DNA of 64,000 nt from contig JBAZLH010000001.1 of the NCBI GenBank assembly GCA_041650375.1, positions 1-64,000 on the forward strand. Direction: 5' to 3'. This stretch comes from UBA6220 sp041650375 (lineage in GTDB: Bacteria > Patescibacteriota > Minisyncoccia > Minisyncoccales > Minisyncoccaceae). Position 1 is the first letter of the stretch, and each line of letters starts with the position of its first letter. The position numbers were made by a program, and so were the translations under genes. The notes below the pieces were generated by a model. It made no database searches, was not told the origin of the DNA, and saw nothing but the letters and a program-made list of their open reading frames with translations. Positions 1 to 9,900 of the stretch are shown here, piece by piece.

Positions 1-978
1 GGCGGTTCATATCTTAACTATTCAATGGGTGGCGGCGGCGGTGGATCTGGCTATGTAGGCGGGGCAGGGGTGACGAACGGTATTACAATTATTGGATTTA
101 ATAATGAACAAGGCAATGCTAACGATTATTCAGGATTTGGATATGGAGCAGGCGGGGGACAATCTATAAACGGACAACCGGGTAAAATAATCATTACTAC
201 TGGTTCTTCTGTCCCAGTCTGTTCTGGTGGTTCATGGTGTGATTCGGTTGATTTTTCGGCAACATCTCCATCCACTTGTTCTTATATTGCTCAAGCCGGA
301 GATGCGGGTGTAAAAAATTATTACGCTTTTGAATGTGATAGCGGAGGCCTTTGTTCTGTAGTTAATTCAGGAATATTTACAGTGGGGGAATCGGCTATCG
401 GCGCTTGCGGAACAGCTAATGGGCAAACCTATGCTTCTACGGCCAGTATTGATACCGCCGCGAAGAAGTGTTCCGCCGGCACATACAGCGGATCTTTTGT
501 TGACAATGCCAGTACATGGACCTGGGCTTGCAACGGAACCGGCGGGGGAACCAATGATTCGTGTTACGCTAACAAATCAACTGTTACAAAAGTGAACGGT
601 GAATGTGGCGTATCAGACGACACTGTTTTTCCGGCCGCGCCTACAAATGATCTTTGTATTTCCGGCACATTGCCTCCTGCTCCAACCGGCGCTGGACCAT
701 GGACTTGGACTTGCGCGGGAATCGGCACAGGCGCTTTAAGTGAAGTTTGTAATGCCGGAGTGCAGGGCACGAATGTTGCCGCGGCTTGCGGAACAGCCAA
801 TGGGCGAAGTTCTCCTTCCATCCCCACAACCAATCTTTGCAGTATAGCCAGCGGGGGAGAGCCGACTCCGGCTGGCACCGGACCGTGGACTTGGACTTGC
901 GCGGGAATCGGCACAGGCGCTTCAGCTTCTTGTTCGACTGTAGCCCTGCCCAAATGGCATGAGGTTGCGCCATTTTAA
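1..978 (+). CDS. Secreted Cys-rich/Gly-rich paralog, 5' end cut by window
   Basis: The frame is open from base 1, so this is the C-terminal 325 residues of a larger protein. It starts in the end of a glycine-rich domain (about residues 1-70) and continues with four or five Cys modules built on the pattern CG-x-NG ... C ... G-PWTWTC-x-G ... C. It ends in LPKWHEVAPF. The last 190 residues are nearly the same as the end of the next gene, which suggests recent duplication or gene conversion. Four complete paralogs follow on the same strand, so a signal peptide upstream of the window is expected. Function is unknown; a surface or secreted adhesin-like role is inference only. A strong terminator follows directly. 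Confidence 0.85.
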   Translation, partial: GGSYLNYSMGGGGGGSGYVGGAGVTNGITIIGFNNEQGNANDYSGFGYGAGGGQSINGQPGKIIITTGSSVPVCSGGSWCDSVDFSATSPSTCSYIAQAGDAGVKNYYAFECDSGGLCSVVNSGIFTVGESAIGACGTANGQTYASTASIDTAAKKCSAGTYSGSFVDNASTWTWACNGTGGGTNDSCYANKSTVTKVNGECGVSDDTVFPAAPTNDLCISGTLPPAPTGAGPWTWTCAGIGTGALSEVCNAGVQGTNVAAACGTANGRSSPSIPTTNLCSIASGGEPTPAGTGPWTWTCAGIGTGASASCSTVALPKWHEVAPF

Positions 979-989
979 TTAATTAATTT

Positions 990-1017
990 AAAACAGGGGG
1001 AAGTCCCCCCTGTTTTT
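990..1017 (+). terminator. Rho-independent terminator of the first secreted paralog
   Basis: The stem AACAGGGGG / CCCCCTGTT with a short loop is followed by a T-run. The same AAAACAGG...CCTGTTTT stem ends recur after the next three paralogs. Confidence 0.85.
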
Positions 1018-1020
1018 GTA

Positions 1021-1050
1021 TGGACAATAATTAAAATCACATAGTATAAT
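1021..1050 (+). promoter_or_regulatory. Sigma70-type promoter for second secreted paralog
   Basis: TGGACA (1021-1026) and TATAAT (1045-1050) are separated by 18 bp. The start codon lies about 50 bp downstream. A nearly identical arrangement (TAGACA-18-TATAAT) precedes the fifth paralog. Confidence 0.6.
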
Positions 1051-1100
1051 TAAGTTATTAATAGAATATAATAAAAAATAATAAAATTAAGCATAAAAAT

Positions 1101-4100
1101 ATGTGGCGCAACAAATCAATAATAAAAATATTTCTAATCGTTTGTTGTTTTGGATTTTTGTTTATTAATGCCAATCAAACATTTGCGACTACTACGACCT
1201 ATACAACTCCGGGAACATACACCTGGACTTGTCCGGCTGGCGTAACGCAACTAACCCTTGATTTAATCGGTGGTGGCGCTTCCGGCGGCGGTGGGGGATG
1301 CGGCGGCGGTCCTTCTGGCGGAAATGGCGATGGCGGTTGTTATAATGGAGCTCCATTATTGGCTCCGGCCGGTTCGCGATACCAAAATACTATAACCGTT
1401 GTGCCCGGAACCAATTATACAGTTGTGGTCGGCGATGGAGGAGCCGGAGTTGCGGGAGGCACAACCGGAAACGTTGGGCAAGCTTCAACTTTTACAGGCG
1501 GTTATTCGGCCGCCGGTGGAACTCCGGGCGGAAGGAAAGGTGTTTGTAACCATAATTATCCGCAAGCTTATGGCGGCACAAACGGACCTGTAGCCGGAAC
1601 CCCGGCTAATCCGGCCGCGGACGGAACCGATGGGCAGGGATTATCCGGATATTATGGAACAGCCGGGACCGGTTATGGAGCCGGCGGCGGATGCGGGGGC
1701 GGAGCTTACAAAGATTATACCGCGGCTAACGCCGGCGGTAATGGCGGGCGCGGCGCGAGCGGATACGCCGTGCTCACTTACAGTGTTGCGGTTAACGGTG
1801 TTTGTGGAACCACAAACAATGCATGCACTGCCGGTACGACTTCGGACACGCCCGCGGACACAACCACGGCTTACCAATGGACCTGTCTCGGAACTAATGG
1901 CGGAACAAATGCCGCGTGTACAATTCCGAAAGCGTATTGCACTTCGGCCGGGCCCGACGAGGTTTCTATTTATGGAAACACTCATGATGTTTTTGCTTAC
2001 GGAGTGGGAAACGCTTCATCTTTTAAATTTGCGACTTGGACAAGCGCCGGCGGGCAAGATGATTTAGTTTGGCACGTTGGAACAAATCTTGGCGGTGGAA
2101 CATGGAAATATACAATTGATTTTACCACGTCTCACAATAATGAACTTGGGTATTATTATGTGCATGCCTATGGTTGGGATGCTGTCGGCGCTGTGTTTTG
2201 CGATACTGCTAATTTTACGAGAACAGCCCAGCCCGGCCAATGCGGCACAGCCGATGGACGCAAGTTTCTTAGCACGGAAACCAATTACGTTTCTTATCCG
2301 CAATGTAGTCTGGGAACTTCAACCAACACAACTTTTCCAACCGGCGGTTCTCCGGCAACTTGGTATTGCGCCAATTCCGGAGTTAATAGCCCACAATGCA
2401 CTGCGAGCAGAAATCGCAAACCAACCGTAACCAATGGCACACTTGCCTACTCGGTGAACACTTCCAGTAATGTTGGCTTTACGGGTTTTTCGGCCGCGGA
2501 TGCGGACAGCGACACTTTAGCTTATGCTTGGGCTTGCACTAATGGCGGAACATTTGTTAGCAATACTGTCGCCAATCCAACATACGTCGCGCCGGCGACA
2601 CCTCGAACCGATACGTGCACTTTGCTCGTCAGTGATAGTTACGAAGGAACCACTTCTTCCACTGTAACGGTTACAGTGAGCACGCTTGTGAATGGCGCTT
2701 GCGGCACGGCGAATACCCATGAATTTTATTCAACCGCGGATATAAGCACGGGCGCAATGAAATGTTCTGCCGGAACATTTACCTCTTTTACGGATAATGG
2801 TTCCAATTGGTCGTGGGGCTGCACCGGTTCCGGCGTGGGCCATACTGATGCAAGTTGTTCGGCGATAAAATCAGGAACTTCATGGCTGTCCGGATGGGCC
2901 TATCGTGAACCTATAACAATTTCAAATGCATCGGGTGGAGTTTTGACTAACTATCAAGTTAAAGAAGTTATAGCTTATGTCGCCGGGAAAATGAAAACCG
3001 ATTTTAGCGATATTTATTTTACTTCTTATAATGGCAATACATTGATTGATTATTGGCTGGAGTCAAAAACCGATTCTTCCACTGCCACATTTTGGGTGGA
3101 AGTTCCGAGCGTCCCCGTAACCGGAACGGTTATTTACGCGTATTACGGAAAGAGCGACGCGGTTACCGCGAGCAACGGAGGTAACACGTTTGATTTTTTT
3201 GATAATTTCGATTCACCAGCAAATTCGTTAGACACGGACAAATGGAGTTATACCGGAACGCCTTCCGTTAGTGGCGGGATTGTTACGGTTACCGGCGGTT
3301 CAGGCGATTTAATGATATACAGTAAAACTTCTTATGGCGTGAATTATGCAATGCGCGGAAAAATTAAAACAGCGCATTGGGAGTCCACGACCCACCGGGA
3401 AATGGGCGGATTTACTTTTGCCCAAAACGTAATTAGCCACGCGTCACTGGGAGGGAAACATTATATCAGTAACGGAACTCCTTCAACTACGGATATTCTC
3501 GGCGGAGTTAGCGCGGACACGTGGTCAACATGGGACATTATGCGAAACGGAAGCACCAGCGTCATATTTTTAATTGATGGTGGCAATCAAGCGGCAATAT
3601 CAACAAATGTTCCAACTGATAACGAAACTATTCGGTTGCTCGCCGGAACAACTGCCAATGAATCAAAAATTTATGCTGATTGGATGCTTGTCCGTAAATA
3701 TACTTCCAGCGAGCCGGCTTCTGTCCTTAAGTCTGAAGAATCTTCTCCCGTGGTCAACGGTGTTTGCGGAACATCTAATGGTCAGACATACGCTTCCACG
3801 GCCAGTATTGATACCGATGCGAAGAAATGTTCAGCAGGCACATACAGCGGAGCTTTTATTGACAATGTCGGCACCTGGACTTGGTCTTGTAATGGAACCG
3901 GTGGGGGAATTAATGATTCGTGTTACGCGAATAAATCAACTGTTACAAAGGTGAATGGTGAATGCGGTCCGTCGGACGATAACTTTTTCCCGGCCGCGCC
4001 CACAACTAATCTTTGTGTTTCCGGCACGTTGCCCGCTGCCCCGACCGGCGTGGGTCCGTGGACTTGGACTTGCGCGGGAATCGGCACAGGCGCTTCAAGC

Positions 4101-4337
4101 GAAACTTGCAATGCCGGAGTGCAGGGCACAAATATTAACGCGGTTTGCGGTTCTGCGGATGGGAGAAGTTCCACGTCCATTCCCACAACTAATCTTTGCA
4201 GCATAGCTGGCGGGGGAGAGCCGACTCCGGCCGGTACCGGACCGTGGACTTGGACTTGCGCGGGAATCGGCACAGGCAGCTCAGCTTCTTGCTCAACCTT
4301 GTCTTTGCCTCTGTGGCATGAAGCTTCGCCATACTAA
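1101..4337 (+). CDS. Large secreted protein: Gly-rich, Ig-like, DUF2341 and Cys modules
   Basis: This is a 1078-residue protein with a signal peptide (hydrophobic segment about residues 8-24, cut after TFA). A glycine-rich domain spans about 31-228 and begins with the TTPGTYTWTCPAG type of motif. Cys modules follow, then a PKD/Ig-like domain (about 435-530) with the paired DADSD and TLLVSDSY signatures. A DUF2341 domain starts near 593 (WAYREPITISN ... IYAYYG) with its usual beta-sandwich follow-on to about 880. Three more Cys modules run to the LPLWHEASPY end. The domain set fits an extracellular or surface-anchored protein; the ligand is unknown. The gene is monocistronic with its own promoter and terminator. 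No Shine-Dalgarno is visible. Confidence 0.88.
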   Translation: MWRNKSIIKIFLIVCCFGFLFINANQTFATTTTYTTPGTYTWTCPAGVTQLTLDLIGGGASGGGGGCGGGPSGGNGDGGCYNGAPLLAPAGSRYQNTITVVPGTNYTVVVGDGGAGVAGGTTGNVGQASTFTGGYSAAGGTPGGRKGVCNHNYPQAYGGTNGPVAGTPANPAADGTDGQGLSGYYGTAGTGYGAGGGCGGGAYKDYTAANAGGNGGRGASGYAVLTYSVAVNGVCGTTNNACTAGTTSDTPADTTTAYQWTCLGTNGGTNAACTIPKAYCTSAGPDEVSIYGNTHDVFAYGVGNASSFKFATWTSAGGQDDLVWHVGTNLGGGTWKYTIDFTTSHNNELGYYYVHAYGWDAVGAVFCDTANFTRTAQPGQCGTADGRKFLSTETNYVSYPQCSLGTSTNTTFPTGGSPATWYCANSGVNSPQCTASRNRKPTVTNGTLAYSVNTSSNVGFTGFSAADADSDTLAYAWACTNGGTFVSNTVANPTYVAPATPRTDTCTLLVSDSYEGTTSSTVTVTVSTLVNGACGTANTHEFYSTADISTGAMKCSAGTFTSFTDNGSNWSWGCTGSGVGHTDASCSAIKSGTSWLSGWAYREPITISNASGGVLTNYQVKEVIAYVAGKMKTDFSDIYFTSYNGNTLIDYWLESKTDSSTATFWVEVPSVPVTGTVIYAYYGKSDAVTASNGGNTFDFFDNFDSPANSLDTDKWSYTGTPSVSGGIVTVTGGSGDLMIYSKTSYGVNYAMRGKIKTAHWESTTHREMGGFTFAQNVISHASLGGKHYISNGTPSTTDILGGVSADTWSTWDIMRNGSTSVIFLIDGGNQAAISTNVPTDNETIRLLAGTTANESKIYADWMLVRKYTSSEPASVLKSEESSPVVNGVCGTSNGQTYASTASIDTDAKKCSAGTYSGAFIDNVGTWTWSCNGTGGGINDSCYANKSTVTKVNGECGPSDDNFFPAAPTTNLCVSGTLPAAPTGVGPWTWTCAGIGTGASSETCNAGVQGTNINAVCGSADGRSSTSIPTTNLCSIAGGGEPTPAGTGPWTWTCAGIGTGSSASCSTLSLPLWHEASPY

Positions 4338-4358
4338 ATAACAAAATCAGTTGAATTT

Positions 4359-4387
4359 TAAAACAGGGGAGAAACGCCCCTGTTTTT
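4359..4387 (+). terminator. Rho-independent terminator
   Basis: The stem AACAGGGG / CCCCTGTT is followed by a T-run. It belongs to the terminator type shared by the paralog cluster. Confidence 0.85.
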
Positions 4388-4388
4388 C

Positions 4389-4417
4389 TTGTTTAATTTA
4401 TATGCCGGTAATATAAT
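4389..4417 (+). promoter_or_regulatory. Promoter for third secreted paralog
   Basis: TTGTTT (4389-4394) and TATAAT (4412-4417) are 17 bp apart. The -35 overlaps the end of the preceding terminator T-run and the start codon is about 49 bp downstream. Confidence 0.5.
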
Positions 4418-4465
4418 ATAAGCAGAGCACAGTTCAATAAAAATTAATAATTAATTTGAAATTAT

Positions 4466-6850
4466 ATGAATTTTAAATCAATCTCTAAAACAGTTTTCTT
4501 GTTTTTTTGTTTTGGATTTTTATTTTTATCGGGCGAGCAAGCATTTGCTGTAGTTGGCCAATGCGGCGAAGCTAACGGACATAAATTTCTCAGCACCGAG
4601 TCCGCTTACACGAGCACTTACGACCAATGTAATTTGGGGACTTCAACCAACACAACTTTTCCAGTTGGAGGAACTCCGGCTAATTGGTATTGCAATAATG
4701 CCGGAGAGAATAGCCCCCAATGCATTGCCACGAAAAACAGAAAACCGATGGTTACAAGCGGAACATTAAGTTATTTAGCCGCCCCTTTGGCGAAAATTAA
4801 TTTTATCGGATTTTCCGCTTATGACGCAGACAGTGATACTTTAACTTACGCCTGGGCGTGCGATAACGGAGGAACTTTTACCAGCAATGCCGTTGCCAAC
4901 CCCGAGTACATCGCTCCGGCAACAGCCAGGACAGACCACTGCACTTTGTTGGTCAGTGATGGTTACGAGGCCAGCATATCTTCTACGGTTACGGTTACGG
5001 TTACGACAGTCGGCCAATGCGGCGAAGCTAACGGACATAAATTTCTCAGCACCGAGTCTGCTTACACGAGCACTTACGACCAATGTAATTTGGGGACTTC
5101 AACCAACACAACTTTTCCAGTTGGAGGAACTCCGGCTAATTGGTATTGCAATAATGCCGGGCAAAGTAGCCCGCAATGCACTGCGACCAAAAATAGGAAA
5201 CCGACGATTACGAACGGGACGCTCAGTTATTCGGTTTATGCTACCGCCAAACATAGTTTTACCGGTTTTTCGGCCGCGGACGCAGACAGTGATACTTTAA
5301 CTTACGCCTGGGCGTGCGATAACGGAGGAACTTTTACCAGCAATGCCGTTGCCAACCCCGAGTATATCGCTCCGGCAACAGCCAGGACAGACCACTGCAC
5401 TTTGTTGGTCAGTGATGGTTACGAGGCCAGCATATCTTCTACGGTTACGGTTACGGTGAATGCAGTACCAACGGGCACTTGTCCGACAGGCACCAATAAT
5501 ACATTTACAACTCCGGGAACTTGCACTTGGATAGTTCCGCTTGAAGTTACATCTATTACCGTTAATCTTTGTGGCGGCGGCGCCGGAGGCGGTTCCGGCG
5601 GACAAGGAAGTTATGGTGGATATTATGCCGGATCTGGCACTGGTGGTACCGGTGGTGCAGCTGGTAGTTGCAATACGTCAACATTGTCTGTAACGCCTGG
5701 ACAAACCTTAACAATTAAAGTTGGTGGCGGCGGAAGCGGTGGTTCCGGGCATGGTCCAAACTGGCCACTAGAAGGAGTATGTCCGGCGGGCATGACAAGT
5801 GGTGGAAATGGCCTTTCTGGTTATACTGGTGATTCATCAACAATTAATTCTACTTTGGTTGTTGCGGCTGGTGGCACAAATGGCGGAGCCGGTGGAGCTG
5901 GCGGAAGCGGCGGCGGTTGTTATGGCAGTTCTAATGGAACTCCCGGAAGCGGCGGAGGAGCCGGTGATGCGAGTATTTGCCCTACTGTCAATGGTGGCAG
6001 TGGCGCCGCAGGTAGTGTCGGTAGTGGAAGTGGCTCCGGCGGCGCTGGCGGGGGAGGCGGCGCTGGTTGCGGAGGCGGTGGCGGTGGTGGCGGTGGTGGC
6101 GCGCATTACGCCGGTCTTGGTGGCGCCGGTGGCGCGGGGGCAAACGGAGTGGCTAAAATTACAATTAATTCTGTTAGCGGTACTTGTGGTTTAGCGGCAA
6201 CCAAATATGCTTCAACTGCGAATAATTTTACCGGATCTATGTGTTCCGCGGGCAGTGGCATAACCAATCCGGCCAATCCGGCGTTTCCTGCGCCGGGCAC
6301 TCCCACAACTTGGACTTGCGGCGGGTCGGGCGGAGGTGGCGCCAGCGTGCCTTGCACTGCGACACAAAACAGAAAGCCGATTATTATGAATGGTATCATC
6401 AATTATTCAGTCGTTCCTTCGGGCAATGTTAATTTTACTGGGTTTTCTGCTTATGATTTGGATAGCGGTGATACTTTAACTTATTCTTGGGCTTGTACCA
6501 ATGGAGGAACTTTCACCAGCAATGCCGTTGCCAATCCCGAGTACATTGCTCCGGCAACAGCCAGGACAGATACTTGCCGATTAACAGTGAGTGATGCTTT
6601 GGAAACCACGCAATCTTCCGTTGTTACTGTTCTTGTTTCTACTGGTGAATGCGGTGGCGCAAACGGGCATAATTTTCTTAATTCCGAAACAGATTATACG
6701 ATTACCTACAATCAATGCAATGCCGGTACGCCGAGCAGCACCGCTTTCCCGGCGATTGGACAAACAGTATCGTGGACTTGCGGAACGTCAAGCTGTTCGG
6801 CTTCGCGAGTGCCCCCTTTGCCGCAGTGGCACGAAGTTGCGCCGTATTAA
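4466..6850 (+). CDS. Large secreted protein with tandem Cys+Ig-like repeats and Gly-rich domain
   Basis: This is a 794-residue paralog. The signal peptide (about residues 1-28, ending QAFA) is homologous to that of its neighbours. Residues about 29-182 (Cys module plus PKD/Ig-like domain) are repeated almost exactly at about 183-338, at DNA level too (4551-5008 against about 5009-5460). A glycine-rich domain (about 338-570) follows, with long GGGG runs, then a third Cys module, a third Ig-like domain and a final Cys module. The C-terminus is LPQWHEVAPY. It has its own promoter and terminator. Function is unknown; a surface-exposed adhesive or shielding role is plausible but not shown. Confidence 0.88.
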   Translation: MNFKSISKTVFLFFCFGFLFLSGEQAFAVVGQCGEANGHKFLSTESAYTSTYDQCNLGTSTNTTFPVGGTPANWYCNNAGENSPQCIATKNRKPMVTSGTLSYLAAPLAKINFIGFSAYDADSDTLTYAWACDNGGTFTSNAVANPEYIAPATARTDHCTLLVSDGYEASISSTVTVTVTTVGQCGEANGHKFLSTESAYTSTYDQCNLGTSTNTTFPVGGTPANWYCNNAGQSSPQCTATKNRKPTITNGTLSYSVYATAKHSFTGFSAADADSDTLTYAWACDNGGTFTSNAVANPEYIAPATARTDHCTLLVSDGYEASISSTVTVTVNAVPTGTCPTGTNNTFTTPGTCTWIVPLEVTSITVNLCGGGAGGGSGGQGSYGGYYAGSGTGGTGGAAGSCNTSTLSVTPGQTLTIKVGGGGSGGSGHGPNWPLEGVCPAGMTSGGNGLSGYTGDSSTINSTLVVAAGGTNGGAGGAGGSGGGCYGSSNGTPGSGGGAGDASICPTVNGGSGAAGSVGSGSGSGGAGGGGGAGCGGGGGGGGGGAHYAGLGGAGGAGANGVAKITINSVSGTCGLAATKYASTANNFTGSMCSAGSGITNPANPAFPAPGTPTTWTCGGSGGGGASVPCTATQNRKPIIMNGIINYSVVPSGNVNFTGFSAYDLDSGDTLTYSWACTNGGTFTSNAVANPEYIAPATARTDTCRLTVSDALETTQSSVVTVLVSTGECGGANGHNFLNSETDYTITYNQCNAGTPSSTAFPAIGQTVSWTCGTSSCSASRVPPLPQWHEVAPY

Positions 6851-6863
6851 AATTTATTAAAAT

Positions 6864-6890
6864 AAAAACAGGGATTGTTCCCTGTTTTTT
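6864..6890 (+). terminator. Rho-independent terminator
   Basis: The stem AACAGGGA / TCCCTGTT has a very short loop and is followed by six T. It is of the cluster type. Confidence 0.85.
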
Positions 6891-6892
6891 TA

Positions 6893-6921
6893 TTGCGTGA
6901 TTTATGGCAAGAGATTATAAT
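6893..6921 (+). promoter_or_regulatory. Promoter for fourth secreted paralog
   Basis: TTGCGT (6893-6898) and TATAAT (6916-6921) are 17 bp apart. The start codon lies 43 bp downstream. Confidence 0.55.
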
Positions 6922-6964
6922 AGAAATATAAATTTGTTTTATAAAAAATAATGATTATAATTAT

Positions 6965-9900
6965 ATGAAATTAAAATTGGCGCTAAAAATAATTTGTTGT
7001 TGTTTTGGATTTTTGTTTATCGCAAGCGGCAGTGTTTTTGCTGCGGCGTGTGGCACAGCCAATGGTAATAGTTATTCTTCTTTTGATTTTTTAAGCAATC
7101 TTTCTGTTTTGCCCGGATACTCAAATACACTATGCGCTTCCGGGAGCACATTTGTGCCGCCGTTTACTGTTAATTCGTCATCTTGGAGTTGGGCGTGCAG
7201 TTCCGCTTGGACAACCAAAGCCAGTAATTTAGGATCGAATACTTCTGCGGCATCTGTGACTCAAAGAGCAGAAACGGTTAATGGTAAAATTTACGTAATC
7301 GGCGGTCGCCCAGGGGCAACCAATTTAGTTACTGAATATAATCCTTCGACGAATACGTGGACAACTAAAGCGTCAATGCCAACAACTCGGTTGTATTTTT
7401 CAACCGCTGTGGTCAACAATAAAATTTATGTTATTGGCGGGAATAATGGCGGTAGCGCATTTGCTGTTAATGAGATGTACGACCCTTCAACCGATACGTG
7501 GACAACCAAAGCATCAACGCCGACTGCAAGATATAATTTAGCTGCTGCTGTGGTCAACAATAAAATTTATGTTATTGGCGGGAATAATGGCGGTAGCGCA
7601 TTTGCTGTTAATGAGATGTACGACCCTTCAACCGATACGTGGACAACCAAAGCATCATCAAATTCCACGCATAGCGAGTTTGTTGCCATTGCGTTGAATA
7701 ATAAAGTTTATGCTATCGGAGGCAATATTTTACCAGATGACCATAATAATGAGATGTACGACCCTTCGGCAAATACTTGGACATACAAAGCGCCCCTTCA
7801 TAACGGAGCTGATAATCTTGGAAATATAACAACAAAAGGAGCTGGCGGGGGAGTAATAAATAATATTATTTATATTACCGGCGGGTACGCTAATTCTGGT
7901 GAATGGTTAGGAACAAAAGCTTATAACCCTTCAACCGATACGTGGACAACTAAAGCTTATATGCCAACTTTGCGAGGTTATTTGGCCACGGCAGTTTATA
8001 ATAATAAGTTATATGCAATCGGGGGTAGGGGAATGTTTGATGTGGGCGGCGGAACACTTGTAACAGGACAGCTTATTGTAAACGAGGAATATGATCCATC
8101 CTTAGATTCTTCCGTTTCTTGTTCGGCTTCAAAAACTTCTACGCCACCTTGCACTTCCTGGACTTACTCATCTTGGGGGGCTTGCCAATCCAACAACACG
8201 CAAACAAGAACAATCACGAGTTATTCCCCGAGCGGTTGCACGGGCGGCAGTCCGGCATCATTAACTCAATCTTGTACGTATACTCCAGCCGTAAGCGGCA
8301 GTTGTGGTTATTGGGTTGAAGCCAAATACACAGATTCGGAATTTAATAGTAGCCCAGGGTTCTTGTGTTCTTCGGGGACAGCTGTTGGGCTTTCTCGTCC
8401 ATTTTCTACTACGGGTAGCTGGTATTGGACTTGCAATGGATCAAATGGTGGGTCAAACGTCTCTTGTTGTACAAACGCTTATGGCGATCCAACTTGCCTT
8501 TGCGGTTCAGCTTATGGGGTCCCGACTACCACCAAACCGTTGAACGGCACATTATGTTCTAACGGCGGAACTCAAAATAAATCGGGCACATACGCTAACG
8601 ATCCTACTTTATGGAGTGGTAGTTGGTATTGGGTTTGTTCCGGAACTCAGGGCAATTATTATTGCCATGCGCCAGCGCTACCTATCGGCGCTTGCGGGTC
8701 CGAGGCTCGCGCAGCCCATCGGTATTTAACTTCCGGCTCTACTAATCTTTGCGCTTCCGGAAACACGGTAATTAATTTTACAGGCACTACCGGGCCGTGG
8801 TCTTGGAAATGCAGGACTGCCAGTGGTGATTCGCCAACATGTAATGCCAGTTTCAGCAATGCCGCTCCAACGATTTCAACTATTACCGGAGTAAGCACAA
8901 TTAATGAAGGCGCAACGCTTGGCTTAAACGCTACGGCTACGGATGCAGATGGAGATACTTCTTTGTCTTACAGTTGGACTTGCACCGGGGGATCGTTAGC
9001 AAACGGAAATACAGCTACTCCGACTTATACCGCTCCAATGGTTACATCTAATACAACTTATATTTGCACCGTGACAGTATCAGATATTTTTGGTGGAAGC
9101 GTTTCAAGAAGTGTAAATATTACAGTAAACAATGTTGTGTCAACTGGTACTTGTCCCACAAATACTGGTAATTTATTTACAACTCCGGGTATTTGCACTT
9201 GGGTAGTTCCACCCGAAGTTACTTCTATCGGGGTTAATCTTTGCGGCGGTGGCGCCGGAGGTGGCGCTGGTGGCGGCGGTAGTAGCGGCGGATATTATGC
9301 GGGTGGTGGCGGCGGCGGTGTTGGAGGAGCAGCCGCAGTTTGTAATACCTCAACAATATCAGTAACGCCTGGTCAGGTATTAACAATTAAAGTTGGCGCT
9401 GGTGGCGGTGGTGGTTCAGGGAGTGGTAGCGGTTATGCGCTCGAAGGTGTTTGTCCATCTGGAATGACGAGTGGCGGTACAGGATATTATGGATCTGCTG
9501 GACAATCGTCAACAATTAATTCTACTTTAGTTGTTGGACCCGGGGGAACGAATGATAATTATTATTATGGCGGTGGTGCGGGTGGCGGCGGTGCCGGTTG
9601 TTATGGTAGTACTAATGGAAATCCTGGCGGCGGTGGCGGTAGCGGCAATAATAGTATTTGCCCTATTACAAAAGGGACTAACGGTAATGGTGGAGGCACT
9701 GGTGGAGGTTGGGGTGATCCTGGAGTTGGTGGTGCGGGTGGTAGTGGTTGTGGTGCCGGTGGTGGTGGAGGCGGCGGCGGTGCGAGGTATGGTGGAGCCG
9801 GTGGAGCCGGTGGCGCTGGAGCTAATGGTTTTGTTAAAATTACTATTAACTCAGTTGTTGGCGCTTGCGGGTCCGAGGCGCGCGCAGCCCATCGGTATTT

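Noticed and set aside
5297..6402. Open frames antisense to the glycine-rich region of the third paralog (and similar at 564-973, 9601-10053, 11264-11497)
   Set aside because: GGN-rich coding sequence gives stop-free antisense frames rich in Pro, Ala and Thr. They have no start context and the sense frame has clear domains.
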